Source: Paenarthrobacter nicotinovorans (GTDB lineage: Bacteria > Actinomycetota > Actinomycetes > Actinomycetales > Micrococcaceae). Taken from it: a stretch of 64,000 bases of DNA. A model generated the notes under the pieces. That model worked only from the letters and a program-made list of their open reading frames with translations. It did not search any database and was not told where the DNA came from. The position numbers and the translations under genes were made by a program. Shown here piece by piece: positions 40,894-49,340 of this stretch; position 1 is the stretch's first letter; each line of letters starts with the position of its first letter. Location of the stretch: contig NZ_SZVS01000012.1 of assembly GCF_007670255.1 (NCBI RefSeq), forward strand, positions 62,001-126,000, read 5' to 3'.

Positions 40894-41487
40894 ATGAGCC
40901 AAGACTTCAGTTCCATGCTCGACGCCGTCGGACCTCGCCTTCGTGCGCTGCGGACCCAGCGCAACCTGACCCTTGCGGAAGCTTCGGAGGGGACCGGCAT
41001 TTCGGTCAGTACGTTGTCGCGGCTTGAGTCCGGGCAACGAAAGCCCACCCTTGAACTTTTACTCCCGATAGCGCGGCTTCACCAGGTGCCCCTCGAGGAA
41101 CTCATCGATTCCCCCGAAACCGGCGATCCCCGCATCCACCTCAAGCCTCATGTCCACGATTGGGGAACCGCACTCCCCCTCACGCGCCGGCCCGGCGGGA
41201 TCCAAGCGTTCAAGATGGTGCTGAAAAGCGGCACTGGCAAAGAGATCCCCCAGCCGCAGTCCCACGAGGGCTACGACTGGATGTACATTCTCAACGGGAA
41301 GCTGCGGCTGGTCCTCGGCGATAACGACTTCATCCTCAAACCCGGCGAAGTAGCGGAGTTCGACACCCGGACCCCGCACTGGTTCGCCAGCGCCACGTCA
41401 GAGCCAGTGGAGCTTCTGACCCTTTTCGGCCAGCAAGGCGAGCGCATGCACGTACGGGCACGGCCAAAACGCCCGGACCAAGCTTAG
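40894..41487 (+). CDS. XRE family regulator with C-terminal cupin
   Basis: A 197-residue regulator: helix-turn-helix (about residues 13-68, LTLAEASEGTGISVSTLSRLE) joined to a cupin sensor (about 100-190, GYDWMYILNGKLRLVLGD and PHWFAS). It is transcribed away from the CPYC flavoprotein, so it probably regulates it. ATG 40894 begins MSQDFSSML; no Shine-Dalgarno is obvious. Its stop overlaps the stop of the next, convergent gene. Confidence 0.9.
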   Translation: MSQDFSSMLDAVGPRLRALRTQRNLTLAEASEGTGISVSTLSRLESGQRKPTLELLLPIARLHQVPLEELIDSPETGDPRIHLKPHVHDWGTALPLTRRPGGIQAFKMVLKSGTGKEIPQPQSHEGYDWMYILNGKLRLVLGDNDFILKPGEVAEFDTRTPHWFASATSEPVELLTLFGQQGERMHVRARPKRPDQA

Positions 41488-41786
41488 GAAGCCAGGAACT
41501 CGCGCGCGCTGCGGCGCGGCGCGCTTGGGTCCGTGCCGGCGTCGGGCTGATTGATCTCCGCCCAGACTTCATCCAGGGACAGGCCCAGGACATCGGCAAT
41601 CGCAGCCACGGTGGGGAAGGCGGGGGTGGCTACCCTTCCGGACTCGATCTTGCGGAGCGTCTCCGGGGAAACACGGGCATCAAGGGCGATCTCCAACATG
41701 GAGCGCGTGCCCCGTGCGCGGCGCAACAATGAGCCGAGACGTTGTCCACGCTCGGCCTCTGCGGGTGTAAGAGGCAACCTGACCAT
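41484..41786 (-). CDS. Small XRE family regulator
   Basis: A 100-residue helix-turn-helix protein (about residues 28-80, MLEIALDARVSPETLRKIES). It is divergent from a methionine aminopeptidase gene, sharing a 68-base promoter region. TACAAT lies 7 bases before its ATG, consistent with a leaderless transcript. Its last four bases overlap the convergent XRE-cupin gene. Confidence 0.88.
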   Translation of the reverse strand: MVRLPLTPAEAERGQRLGSLLRRARGTRSMLEIALDARVSPETLRKIESGRVATPAFPTVAAIADVLGLSLDEVWAEINQPDAGTDPSAPRRSAREFLAS

Positions 41787-41790
41787 GGCT

Positions 41791-41836
41791 CCAATTGTAA
41801 TACCGGGATAATATGGCCGGGATAGTTATTGGACTC
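41791..41836. promoter_or_regulatory. XRE/map divergent control region
   Basis: CCGGGATAATATGG and CCGGGATAGTTATTGG (starting at 41803 and 41818) form a direct repeat, flanked by outer CCAAT (41791) and ATTGG. It is a plausible operator for the small XRE protein; that is inference. Confidence 0.5.
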
Positions 41837-41854
41837 ACAACAGAAAGGCTGCTC

Positions 41855-42634
41855 ATGATCGAGATCCTCAGCGCCAACGAACTGCTCAGGGCAAAGGCTT
41901 CGGGCGCCCTCGTGGCCAATATCCTGCACACCCTCAAGGGCCGCTGCACCGTGGGCACCAATCTCCTGGACATCGATGCATGGACCAAGGACATGATCCT
42001 GGAGGCCGGAGCCGTGTCCTGCTACGTCGACTACGCCCCGTCCTTCGGGCGCGGACCATTCGGCCACTACATCTGCACCGGCGTCAACGACGCCGTCCTC
42101 CACGGACTGCCCCGGGACTACGCACTTGCCGACGGAGACCTGCTGACCCTCGACTTGGCCGTCTCCCTGGAGGGAATCGCCGCGGACTCCGCCATCAGTT
42201 TCATCGTTGGTGACACCAAGCCCGCCGAGAGCGTGGCCATGATCGAAGCGACCGAACGCGCCTTGCGTGCCGGCATCGCAGCAGCCCGGCCGGGGGCCCG
42301 CATCGGCGATCTCTCCTACGCGATGGGGTCAGTCCTCAGCGAGGCCGGCTACCCGGTAAATACGGAATTCGGTGGCCACGGCATCGGATCGACCATGCAC
42401 CAGGAGCCGCACGTTCCCAACATGGGGCGGCCCGGACGCGGCTACAAGCTGCGCCCCGGATTGCTCCTGGCACTGGAACCGTGGGTCATGGCGGATACCG
42501 CGCAGCTCGTCACGGATGCCGACGGCTGGACGCTCCGCAGCGCCACCGGGTGCAGGACGGCCCACAGCGAGCACACCATCGCCATCACCAACGATGGGGC
42601 GGAGATCCTCACCAGGCCGACCCTGGCTGCTTAG
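41855..42634 (+). CDS. map: Type I methionine aminopeptidase
   Basis: A 259-residue M24 metalloprotease that removes the initiator methionine. The motifs GVNDAVLHGLP, DLAVSLEGIAADSAIS (metal Asp pair), GGHGIGSTMHQEPHVPN (His) and ALEPWV / SEHTIAIT (Glu pair) cover the full metal site. The ATG at 41855 has AAAGG 8 bases upstream; upstream in-frame ATG 41813 lies in the operator region. The dedicated divergent XRE gene suggests a secondary, regulated paralogue. Confidence 0.93.
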   Translation: MIEILSANELLRAKASGALVANILHTLKGRCTVGTNLLDIDAWTKDMILEAGAVSCYVDYAPSFGRGPFGHYICTGVNDAVLHGLPRDYALADGDLLTLDLAVSLEGIAADSAISFIVGDTKPAESVAMIEATERALRAGIAAARPGARIGDLSYAMGSVLSEAGYPVNTEFGGHGIGSTMHQEPHVPNMGRPGRGYKLRPGLLLALEPWVMADTAQLVTDADGWTLRSATGCRTAHSEHTIAITNDGAEILTRPTLAA

Positions 42635-42662
42635 CGCCCGGACGGGGTAACCAGGGGGTCCG

Positions 42663-42703
42663 GCTCGCGGTCCGGCGAGGCGGCCAGCTCGCAGTCCGGC
42701 GAG
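42663..42703. repeat. Two 17-bp direct repeats downstream of map
   Basis: GCTCGCGGTCCGGCGAG (42663) and GCTCGCAGTCCGGCGAG (42687) differ at one base with a 24-bp period. Confidence 0.7.
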
Positions 42704-42722
42704 ACATCCCACCGGCCGTCAT

Positions 42723-42741
42723 AAATGAGCACCGTTCATTT
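42723..42741. promoter_or_regulatory. Upstream agu operator (AAATGA-N7-TCATTT)
   Basis: AAATGA-N7-TCATTT, the same arms and spacing as the palindrome at 42776-42794. The centres are 53 bp apart, about five helical turns. Confidence 0.7.
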
Positions 42742-42772
42742 GCCTCTTGCGCTCCAGCGTGACACGCGCCAT

Positions 42773-42797
42773 ACTAAATGAACGCTATTCATTTAGT
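42773..42797. promoter_or_regulatory. Proximal agu operator, 25-bp palindrome
   Basis: Perfect 10-bp arms ACTAAATGAA and TTCATTTAGT around CGCTA, 30 bases before the aguB ATG. A dimeric repressor is likely; no candidate regulator gene is adjacent. Confidence 0.85.
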
Positions 42798-42827
42798 GAC
42801 TGTCGTCTCACCGGAGTACATGCCCCC

Positions 42828-43856
42828 ATGATTGAAATTACCTGCCTCGAAGCCCCCACTTCCCTGGCCCGCACAGCGCCCTCCACGCGGACGCCGCTGC
42901 GCGTCGGCGTCGTCCAGCACCGCTGGCATGCCGACGAAGCCGCACTCCGCGCAGAACTCTCCGAAGGCATCGAACGCGCGGCCAAGCTGGGAGCCACTGT
43001 TGTTTTCCTGCCTGAGCTGACGCTCTCCCGCTACCCCGCCGACACCAAGCCGGAGAACAACCCGGCGGCAGGTATCCGCCCTTCGGACATTACCGAGGAC
43101 CTCCTGACCGGCCCCACGTTCACCTTCGCCGCAGAAGCAGCCCGCAAGTTCGGCGTCTCGGTCCACGCCTCCCTGTACCAGCGTGCGGAGAACCCGGATG
43201 GCACCGACGACGGCCTCGGACTGAACACGGCCATCCTGGTTTCCCCCGCCGGAGAGCTGGTTGCCCGTACCCACAAGCTGCACATCCCCGTGACAGCCGG
43301 CTACTACGAAGACAAGTTCTTCCGTAAGGGACCGGACGCCGAGGACGCCTACGCAGTGCACGCCCCAGCCGAACTGGGCGGCGCACGCCTTGGCATGCCC
43401 ACCTGCTGGGACGAGTGGTTCCCGGAGCTTGCCCGCCTGTACTCGCTGGGCGGCGCGGAAATCCTGGTCTACCCCACGGCCATCGGCTCCGAGCCGGACC
43501 ACCCCGACTTCGACACCCAGCCGCTGTGGCAGCAGGTCATTGTAGGCAACGGCATCGCCAACGGCCTATTCATGATCGCACCCAACCGCTACGGCAACGA
43601 GGGCACCCTGAACTTCTACGGATCCTCCTTCATCTCCGACCCGTACGGCCGCATCCTCGTCCAGGCGCCCCGTGACGAGTCCGCCGTCCTGGTGGCAGAC
43701 CTGGACCTCGACCAGCGAAAGGACTGGCTGACGCTCTTCCCGTTCCTGGCGACCCGCCGTCCGGAAACCTACGGCCGCCTCACGGAACCGGTCAACCCGG
43801 ACGCTCCGCTCGGCGCGAGCTCCGCAAGCCAACAGCCCCAGGCAGTTTCCGCATGA
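42828..43856 (+). CDS. aguB: N-carbamoylputrescine amidase
   Basis: A 342-residue nitrilase-superfamily enzyme that hydrolyses N-carbamoylputrescine to putrescine, CO2 and ammonia. The Glu-Lys-Cys triad is Glu63 (FLPELTLSRY), Lys150 (THKLHIP) and Cys193 (PTCWDEWFPE). It is directly followed by agmatine deiminase (4-base overlap), which supports the specific substrate. The N-terminal 20 residues are longer than usual; ATG 42828 is the nearest start. Confidence 0.93.
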   Translation: MIEITCLEAPTSLARTAPSTRTPLRVGVVQHRWHADEAALRAELSEGIERAAKLGATVVFLPELTLSRYPADTKPENNPAAGIRPSDITEDLLTGPTFTFAAEAARKFGVSVHASLYQRAENPDGTDDGLGLNTAILVSPAGELVARTHKLHIPVTAGYYEDKFFRKGPDAEDAYAVHAPAELGGARLGMPTCWDEWFPELARLYSLGGAEILVYPTAIGSEPDHPDFDTQPLWQQVIVGNGIANGLFMIAPNRYGNEGTLNFYGSSFISDPYGRILVQAPRDESAVLVADLDLDQRKDWLTLFPFLATRRPETYGRLTEPVNPDAPLGASSASQQPQAVSA

Positions 43857-44878
43857 GCGCCTGGCGCATGCCGTCGGAGACGGCACCCCAGGACCGTGTC
43901 TGGATGGCCTTCCCCACAGGCGGCTACACGCTGGGCGACACCGAGGAAGAGGCCCACGCCGCCCGCTCCACCTGGGCCGCCGTCGCGAACGCCATCCTGG
44001 AGTTCGAGCCGGTCACCATGGTTGTAGCGCCCGACGACGCCGAAACCGCCGCGCGCTACCTCGACCCTCGCGTTGAGGTACTTACCGCAGAGCTCAACGA
44101 TGCCTGGATGCGGGACATTGGGCCCTCGTTCGTGCTGGATGCCAACAAGCAGCTCGGCGCCGTGGATTGGATCTTCAACGGCTGGGGTGCCCAGGACTGG
44201 GCTGCCTGGGACAAGGACTCCCTCATCGCCGCCAATGTCACGGGACGCGCCGGCGCCCAACACCTTCCTTCGGGAATCGTGAACGAGGGCGGTGGCATCC
44301 AAGTGGATGGCGAAGGCACTGTCCTGGTGACCGAAACCGTCCAGCTGGACGAGGGCCGCAATCCCGGTCTCACCAAGGCCGACATCGAAGAGGAACTGGC
44401 CCGCACCATCGGCGCCACCCATGTGGTGTGGCTCCCGAGGGGCCTGACGCGTGACTCGGAGAAGTTCGGCACCCGCGGCCATGTGGACATCGTGGCTGCC
44501 ATTCCTTCGCCCGGAACCTTGCTGGTCCACTCCCAGCAGAACCCCGAACACCCGGATTACAAAGTCTCCCGGGAAATCATCGACTTCCTGCGCACCACCC
44601 ATGACGCAGCAGGCCGGGAATGGAACATCATCGAAGTTCCGGCACCGGAAACCCTCACCGACGAGGAAGGGTTCGTGGACTACAGCTACATCAACCACCT
44701 CGTCGTCAATGGCGGGGTCATCGCCTGCAGTTTCAATGACCCCATGGACGAGAAAGCGCTCCGCATTCTCGCCGATGCCTACCCCGGACGCCGCGTGGTC
44801 AGTGTTGACGCGCGCGAACTCTTCGCCCGGGGCGGCGGCATCCACTGCATCACGCAGCAGCAGCCTTCGGCCATCTAG
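43853..44878 (+). CDS. aguA: Agmatine deiminase
   Basis: A 341-residue guanidino-group hydrolase that turns agmatine into N-carbamoylputrescine and ammonia. It starts MSAWRMPSE, contains WMRDIGPSFV and NEGGGIQVDGEG and ends with the nucleophile Cys332 in GGIHCIT, all diagnostic for AguA. It overlaps aguB by ATGA, indicating translational coupling. Confidence 0.95.
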   Translation: MSAWRMPSETAPQDRVWMAFPTGGYTLGDTEEEAHAARSTWAAVANAILEFEPVTMVVAPDDAETAARYLDPRVEVLTAELNDAWMRDIGPSFVLDANKQLGAVDWIFNGWGAQDWAAWDKDSLIAANVTGRAGAQHLPSGIVNEGGGIQVDGEGTVLVTETVQLDEGRNPGLTKADIEEELARTIGATHVVWLPRGLTRDSEKFGTRGHVDIVAAIPSPGTLLVHSQQNPEHPDYKVSREIIDFLRTTHDAAGREWNIIEVPAPETLTDEEGFVDYSYINHLVVNGGVIACSFNDPMDEKALRILADAYPGRRVVSVDARELFARGGGIHCITQQQPSAI

Positions 44879-44890
44879 AAAGGGCCCTTC

Positions 44891-46441
44891 ATGAGCCAGA
44901 CAATCCGCAACGGTGCTTCCACAAGCACCAACGCCGCTGCAGACTCGCACGACATCAGCGGCAAGGGACTGAAGACGGGGCAGTTGGGGCTCCTCGCCGT
45001 CGTCGTTCTTGGCATTTCAACCATCGCCCCGGCGTACACCCTCACCGGTGCACTCGGCCCAACCGTGAATGAAGTCGGGCTGCAGTTGCCCGTGATCTTC
45101 CTGATCGGGTTCATTCCGATGATCCTGGTATCACTGGCCTACAGGGAGCTCAACGCAGACTCCCCGGACAGCGGCACGACGTTCACCTGGGTCACCAAAG
45201 CCTTCGGCCCCTGGGTTGGCTGGATGGGCGGCTGGGGGCTGCTCGCCGCCAACATCATCGTCCTGTCCAACCTGGCCGGCGTCGCCGTGGACTTCTTCTA
45301 CCTGTTCCTGGCGCAGGCCACCGGCTCCCCCGAGCTGGCCGACCTCGCTTCGAACAAGCTCCTGAACGTCGCCACCTGTTTCGTCTTTGTGGCCCTCGCC
45401 GTCTGGATCAGCTACCGCGGCCTGCACACCACCAAGATCGTCCAGTACGGGCTGGTAGGTTTCCAGTTGCTGGTCCTGGGACTCTTTGTTGCCATGGCGT
45501 TCGCCAACTGGTCCACATCCGAGACTGCCGTTCCGTTCAGTTGGGACTGGTTCGATGTCACCAAGGTTGAGACGTTCGGTCAGATCGCGGCCGGAATCTC
45601 GTTGTCGATCTTCGTCTACTGGGGCTGGGATGTCTGCCTCACCGTGAACGAGGAAACCGCCAACGGCAAGAAGACCGCGGGTGCTGCCGGTACCCTCACC
45701 GCCGTCATCGTCCTCGGCATCTACCTGCTGGTGACCATCGCCACCATGATGTTTGCCGGCGTCGGCGATACCGGAATCGGCCTGAACAACCCTGAGAACC
45801 ACGCCAACGTCTTCACGGCACTCGCATCGCCGGTCATGGGGCCGTTCGCGATCCTCATGTCATTGGCAGTGCTCTCCAGCTCGGCAGCATCCCTGCAGTC
45901 CACGTTCACCTCGCCCTCGCGGAGCCTGCTTGCCATGGCGCACTACGGCGCCCTGCCGGAGCGCTTCAGCCACATGAGCAAGAAGTTCTCGACGCCGGGC
46001 TTCGCCACCATCGCGGCCGGCGTCCTGTCCGCGGGCTTCTACGCGGTGATGCACGTGATCAGCGAGAACGTCCTGAACGACACCATCCTGGCCCTGGGCC
46101 TGATGATCTGCTTCTACTACGGGCTCACGGCCATCGCTTGCGCCTGGTACTTCCGCAACAGCGTGTTCAGCAGTGCACGCAACTTCTTCCTGCGGCTGCT
46201 CTGCCCGGTACTGGGTGGCGTGGGACTGTTCGTCGTGTTCCTCCAGACCGCCATGGACAGCTGGGATCCGGAGTTCGGCAGTGGATCGGAGATCTTCGGG
46301 GTAGGGCTCGTGTTCATCCTGGGCATCGGGATCCTGGCCCTGGGTGCCGTGGTCATGCTGATCCAGGCCCGCATGCGGCCCGGCTTCTTCCGCGGCGAAA
46401 CCATCCGGAAGGACACTCCGGCGCTGGTGGTTCCCGAGTAG
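44891..46441 (+). CDS. APC-family amino acid/polyamine permease
   Basis: A 516-residue transporter with about twelve membrane helices and the APC beginning GLLAVVVLGISTIAPAYTL. It lies 12 bases after aguA with AGAAAGG upstream, so it is the third gene of the operon. Likely imports agmatine or putrescine; the substrate is inferred from context. Confidence 0.9.
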   Translation: MSQTIRNGASTSTNAAADSHDISGKGLKTGQLGLLAVVVLGISTIAPAYTLTGALGPTVNEVGLQLPVIFLIGFIPMILVSLAYRELNADSPDSGTTFTWVTKAFGPWVGWMGGWGLLAANIIVLSNLAGVAVDFFYLFLAQATGSPELADLASNKLLNVATCFVFVALAVWISYRGLHTTKIVQYGLVGFQLLVLGLFVAMAFANWSTSETAVPFSWDWFDVTKVETFGQIAAGISLSIFVYWGWDVCLTVNEETANGKKTAGAAGTLTAVIVLGIYLLVTIATMMFAGVGDTGIGLNNPENHANVFTALASPVMGPFAILMSLAVLSSSAASLQSTFTSPSRSLLAMAHYGALPERFSHMSKKFSTPGFATIAAGVLSAGFYAVMHVISENVLNDTILALGLMICFYYGLTAIACAWYFRNSVFSSARNFFLRLLCPVLGGVGLFVVFLQTAMDSWDPEFGSGSEIFGVGLVFILGIGILALGAVVMLIQARMRPGFFRGETIRKDTPALVVPE

Positions 46442-46453
46442 CCCCGCCTGTGT

Positions 46454-46532
46454 AACGCCGAAAACGCTGGAAAGCTGCCAGTTCGCCGGAAACTTCCGTG
46501 CGAGCTGGCAGCTTTCCCGCTATCTCGGCGTT
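46454..46532. repeat. Two-tier inverted repeat downstream of the agu operon
   Basis: An inner 13-bp perfect stem (GGAAAGCTGCCAG at 46469 and its complement at 46505-46517) is enclosed by an outer 8-bp stem (AACGCCGA at 46454, TCGGCGTT at 46525-46532). A TTTTA follows. It may terminate both the permease and the convergent gene; the nested arms also suggest a dispersed repeat element. Confidence 0.8.
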
Positions 46533-46548
46533 TTACGAGGTTGCGGGC

Positions 46549-47094
46549 TTACCAGTGATGGGCGACGTCCACCACAAGCCGCGAACCGCCGTCGGGTCCG
46601 TCCAAGGCGAAGACCCGGAACGGAAGCCTGGCCCGGACACCCAGCCCGATGCTCGTCGTGCCCTCGAAACTGCCCGCATAGACCACTTGGCGGAACGTCT
46701 GATAGCCGGAGACGTTGGAAAGCTCCGCCTTGGCTGCCGGCAGGTACGTGGGGTTGCCCTGCTGATCATGGGAAGGTGCCGTGACCATCACTTGGAGGTC
46801 CGCATCGCCAAGGACCGGGATAGGGAAGCCGGAGGGATCCTGTGTCACCACCGGAACGTACTGCACGGAGTATCCGGCCACTTTGCCACTCACATCGATC
46901 ACCAGACGGTCAAAACACGGCTGCTGTCCAGTACGCACAGCTGTGACATTGCCTGAACTCATATCCGGATCAGCTTTGGCCAGCGAGCCCCAGGTGATTC
47001 CGCAATACGGTGCGGCCGAGGCTGGCCCCGGCACTGCCAGACCGAGCCCGGCAGCTGTCAGCACAGCCGCCAAACCCGCTCCAATTTTCCTCAT
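46549..47094 (-). CDS. Secreted AMIN-like domain protein
   Basis: A 181-residue exported protein with a Sec signal peptide ending around PASA-APYC. The mature part has CFDRLVIDVSGKVAGYSVQY and ends VFALDGPDGGSRLVVDVAHHW, matching AMIN-like envelope domains of Actinobacteria. Two Cys residues could form a disulfide. ATG 47094 gives the signal peptide; the open frame continues upstream. Function in the cell envelope is inferred. Confidence 0.83.
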   Translation of the reverse strand: MRKIGAGLAAVLTAAGLGLAVPGPASAAPYCGITWGSLAKADPDMSSGNVTAVRTGQQPCFDRLVIDVSGKVAGYSVQYVPVVTQDPSGFPIPVLGDADLQVMVTAPSHDQQGNPTYLPAAKAELSNVSGYQTFRQVVYAGSFEGTTSIGLGVRARLPFRVFALDGPDGGSRLVVDVAHHW

Positions 47095-47310
47095 TTTTTG
47101 TGCCCCCTTCAGGCGAAGTTGATACTTCAACTGTAGGAGCGGATTCAGTCCATTGGACTGGTTGTGGCCGCTTCGGCGCATAACCGTTAAGGGGACGGCC
47201 AGCTGGTCACAGGAGGAATATCAAAGGCTCCGTCGGGCACCCAATACGGGCTCAATCACTTGCCATCTGCCACGTTTTCGTGATCGAAGATAACGTGATC
47301 AGCGCGTTAT

Positions 47311-47613
47311 TCAGCCTTCACAGTCCTTGCAGAACTTAAGGCCGTTCTTTTCCAGGGCAATCTGGGAGCGGTGCCGGACAAGGAAACAGGAGCCACAAGT
47401 GAATTCATCGGACTGTTCCGGAACCACGACGACGGTCAGTTCCTCGCCCGAAAGATCGGCGCCGGGAAGGTCGATTCCTTCGGCAGTATCGACATCCTCA
47501 ACATCGATAACAGCGGTCTGGGCAGCGCCGCCGCGTGACGCCTGCAAAGCCTCAAGCGATTCAGCGGGAGACTCTTCTTCGGTCTTGCGCGGAGCGTCGT
47601 AATCAGTAGCCAT
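47311..47613 (-). CDS. DUF4193 domain-containing protein (zinc ribbon)
   Basis: A 100-residue acidic protein beginning MATDYDAPRKTEEE, with a C-terminal zinc-ribbon pattern: CGSC then CKDC. This is the small conserved actinobacterial DUF4193 family of unknown function. ATG 47613 is the family start. An inverted repeat (47290-47310) overlaps the stop. Confidence 0.9.
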   Translation of the reverse strand: MATDYDAPRKTEEESPAESLEALQASRGGAAQTAVIDVEDVDTAEGIDLPGADLSGEELTVVVVPEQSDEFTCGSCFLVRHRSQIALEKNGLKFCKDCEG

Positions 47614-48016
47614 TGAGGGTTCGCTTTCGTTGCTGCATAGTGCCCATTCCGGCACCTCAGTGAAGGAGTTTAGGGCATACTACCCGGCAATAACGAATAG
47701 TGTGCTCAACGCAACACAACGCAGCTTCCGATGCGGTTCCTACAAGGCTTTTGGCGGCCTCCCTGCGTGGGATTGGATGGCCTGGGCACCTGCCACGGTG
47801 ACGCCACTCAGGGCGGGCAACCAGGTCCAATCCGGGGCCGTGCCAAGCGATTCTTCCTCTTCAGGCGCCCGACAGTCCAAGACATAGGCTGCCTCAATCC
47901 AGCGCCCGAAGGCTTGGCCGATGCGGGTTGCCAGTGAAGTGATCATGGGCCAAAGCTATCCACGCGGGATGTGGACCCCGTTTCCGGGTGGTCACAGGTT
48001 TGTTAATTGGGGTCCC
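47614..48016. other. Intergenic region between DUF4193 and lhgO
   Basis: About 400 bases with no gene I can support. A 68-codon minus-strand frame (47740-47946) has a hydrophilic, Ala/Glu-rich translation but no ribosome-binding site. The part next to 47614 must hold the DUF4193 promoter. Confidence 0.5.
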
Positions 48017-49216
48017 TCAGCCGACAAGCGCCTGTTCCACGATGTACTCCGCGATCGCCATGGACGAAGTAGCCCCGGGCGACGGTGCGTTCCGCACCAA
48101 GACGGTGTCCCGGCGTCGTGCGATCACAAAGTCGTCCACCAACGATCCGTCACCATTCATCGCCTGGGCGCGCACGCCCCGGGTTCCGGGGAGAACGGTG
48201 GCGCCCTCAAGCGACGGCACAAAGCGCATGGCCTCGCGGATGAACTTCCTTTTGTTCACGACGGTCTGGAATTCCCGCACAGCCGAGGGCACGTTTTGCC
48301 GGGCGAAATTCCAAAAGCCGGGGAAGAGCGCGTAATCCAGCACGTCGCGGAACCGGACGTCCTTCCAACCGTAGGATTCACGGCCGAAGGAGATGAACGC
48401 ATTCGGGCCCAGCATCATTTCGCCGTCGATCCGTTTAGTGAGGTGGACTCCGAGGAAGGGATGCCTGGGGTCCGGTACCGGATAGATCAGGCCCTTCACC
48501 TGTTGGCGGGCTTCGTGGCCCAGGAGAAAGTACTGCCCAAAGAAGGGCACGATTTTCGGGGTAGCCGGCTCACCAGTCGCTTCGGCCAGGCGGTCCGATT
48601 GCAGGCCGGCGCAGGCCACCACGAGGTCAAAAAGTTCGCTGCCGTCTTGCGTTCGAACCACCACCCCCTCCGCTTGCTGTTCCAGCGCCGTGACTTCCTG
48701 CCCGAGCCGGATGGTCCCGCCCGAGGCGCGCACGTCGTCTGCGAGCGCTTTGGTGATGGCCGGGTAATCCACGATCGCCGTTTCCGGCGAGTGCAAGGCA
48801 GAAAGCCCGTCGGCGTTCGGCTCCACCTCGCGTATTTGGTCACCGTTCAACATCCGCACTCCCGGGACCCCATTGGCCGTGGCACGCGCGAAGATGGCGT
48901 TCAGGCGCTGCTGCTCCCCGGCTGTCTGCGCGATGACCAGCTTCCCGCAGGCCTCGTAGGGCAGGGCCTTTTCGGCGCAGAATTCCTGCAGCAGCTCCAC
49001 TCCCCTGCGGCACAACCGTGCCTTCAGCCCGCCGGGTTCGTAGTACAGGCCGGCGTGGACCACCCCTGAATTGTGGCCGGTTTGGTGTGCGGCCAGACGG
49101 TCCTCTTTTTCGAAGATGGTGACCTGCGCGCCGTCGAGCTTGTTGGCAAGTTCCCGCGCAACCGCGACACCGATGATTCCGCCACCCACCACGGCGCATC
49201 GTTTGATCGTTCCCAT
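48017..49216 (-). CDS. lhgO: L-2-hydroxyglutarate oxidase
   Basis: A 399-residue FAD-dependent enzyme that oxidises L-2-hydroxyglutarate to 2-oxoglutarate. It has the DAO-fold GxGxxG site CAVVGGGIIGVAVARELA, the LhgO signature QTGHNSGVVHAGLYYEPG and a C-terminal VRNAPSPGATSSMAIAE. Start ATG 49216. It is monocistronic. Function is by strong family resemblance. Confidence 0.94.
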   Translation of the reverse strand: MGTIKRCAVVGGGIIGVAVARELANKLDGAQVTIFEKEDRLAAHQTGHNSGVVHAGLYYEPGGLKARLCRRGVELLQEFCAEKALPYEACGKLVIAQTAGEQQRLNAIFARATANGVPGVRMLNGDQIREVEPNADGLSALHSPETAIVDYPAITKALADDVRASGGTIRLGQEVTALEQQAEGVVVRTQDGSELFDLVVACAGLQSDRLAEATGEPATPKIVPFFGQYFLLGHEARQQVKGLIYPVPDPRHPFLGVHLTKRIDGEMMLGPNAFISFGRESYGWKDVRFRDVLDYALFPGFWNFARQNVPSAVREFQTVVNKRKFIREAMRFVPSLEGATVLPGTRGVRAQAMNGDGSLVDDFVIARRRDTVLVRNAPSPGATSSMAIAEYIVEQALVG

Positions 49217-49290
49217 GACTGGCGCTCCTCATCGTTGGGGTCGGTCCGCGTCAATGACAGCATTTCACGACCAGGGCTGGCCGGGCATGC

Positions 49291-49323
49291 AAAAGGGGCG
49301 GCACAGTGTGTGCCGCCCCTTTT
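49291..49323. terminator. Bidirectional Rho-independent terminator
   Basis: A perfect 15-bp stem AAAAGGGGCGGCACA / TGTGCCGCCCCTTTT with a 3-base loop. It terminates the DUF805 gene on the minus strand. Confidence 0.93.
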
Positions 49324-49340
49324 ATTTACTGCGTGACGCG

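Noticed and set aside
47740..47946. 68-codon minus-strand frame in the DUF4193-lhgO gap
   Set aside because: No ribosome-binding site and no recognisable family; kept only as a note on the gap.
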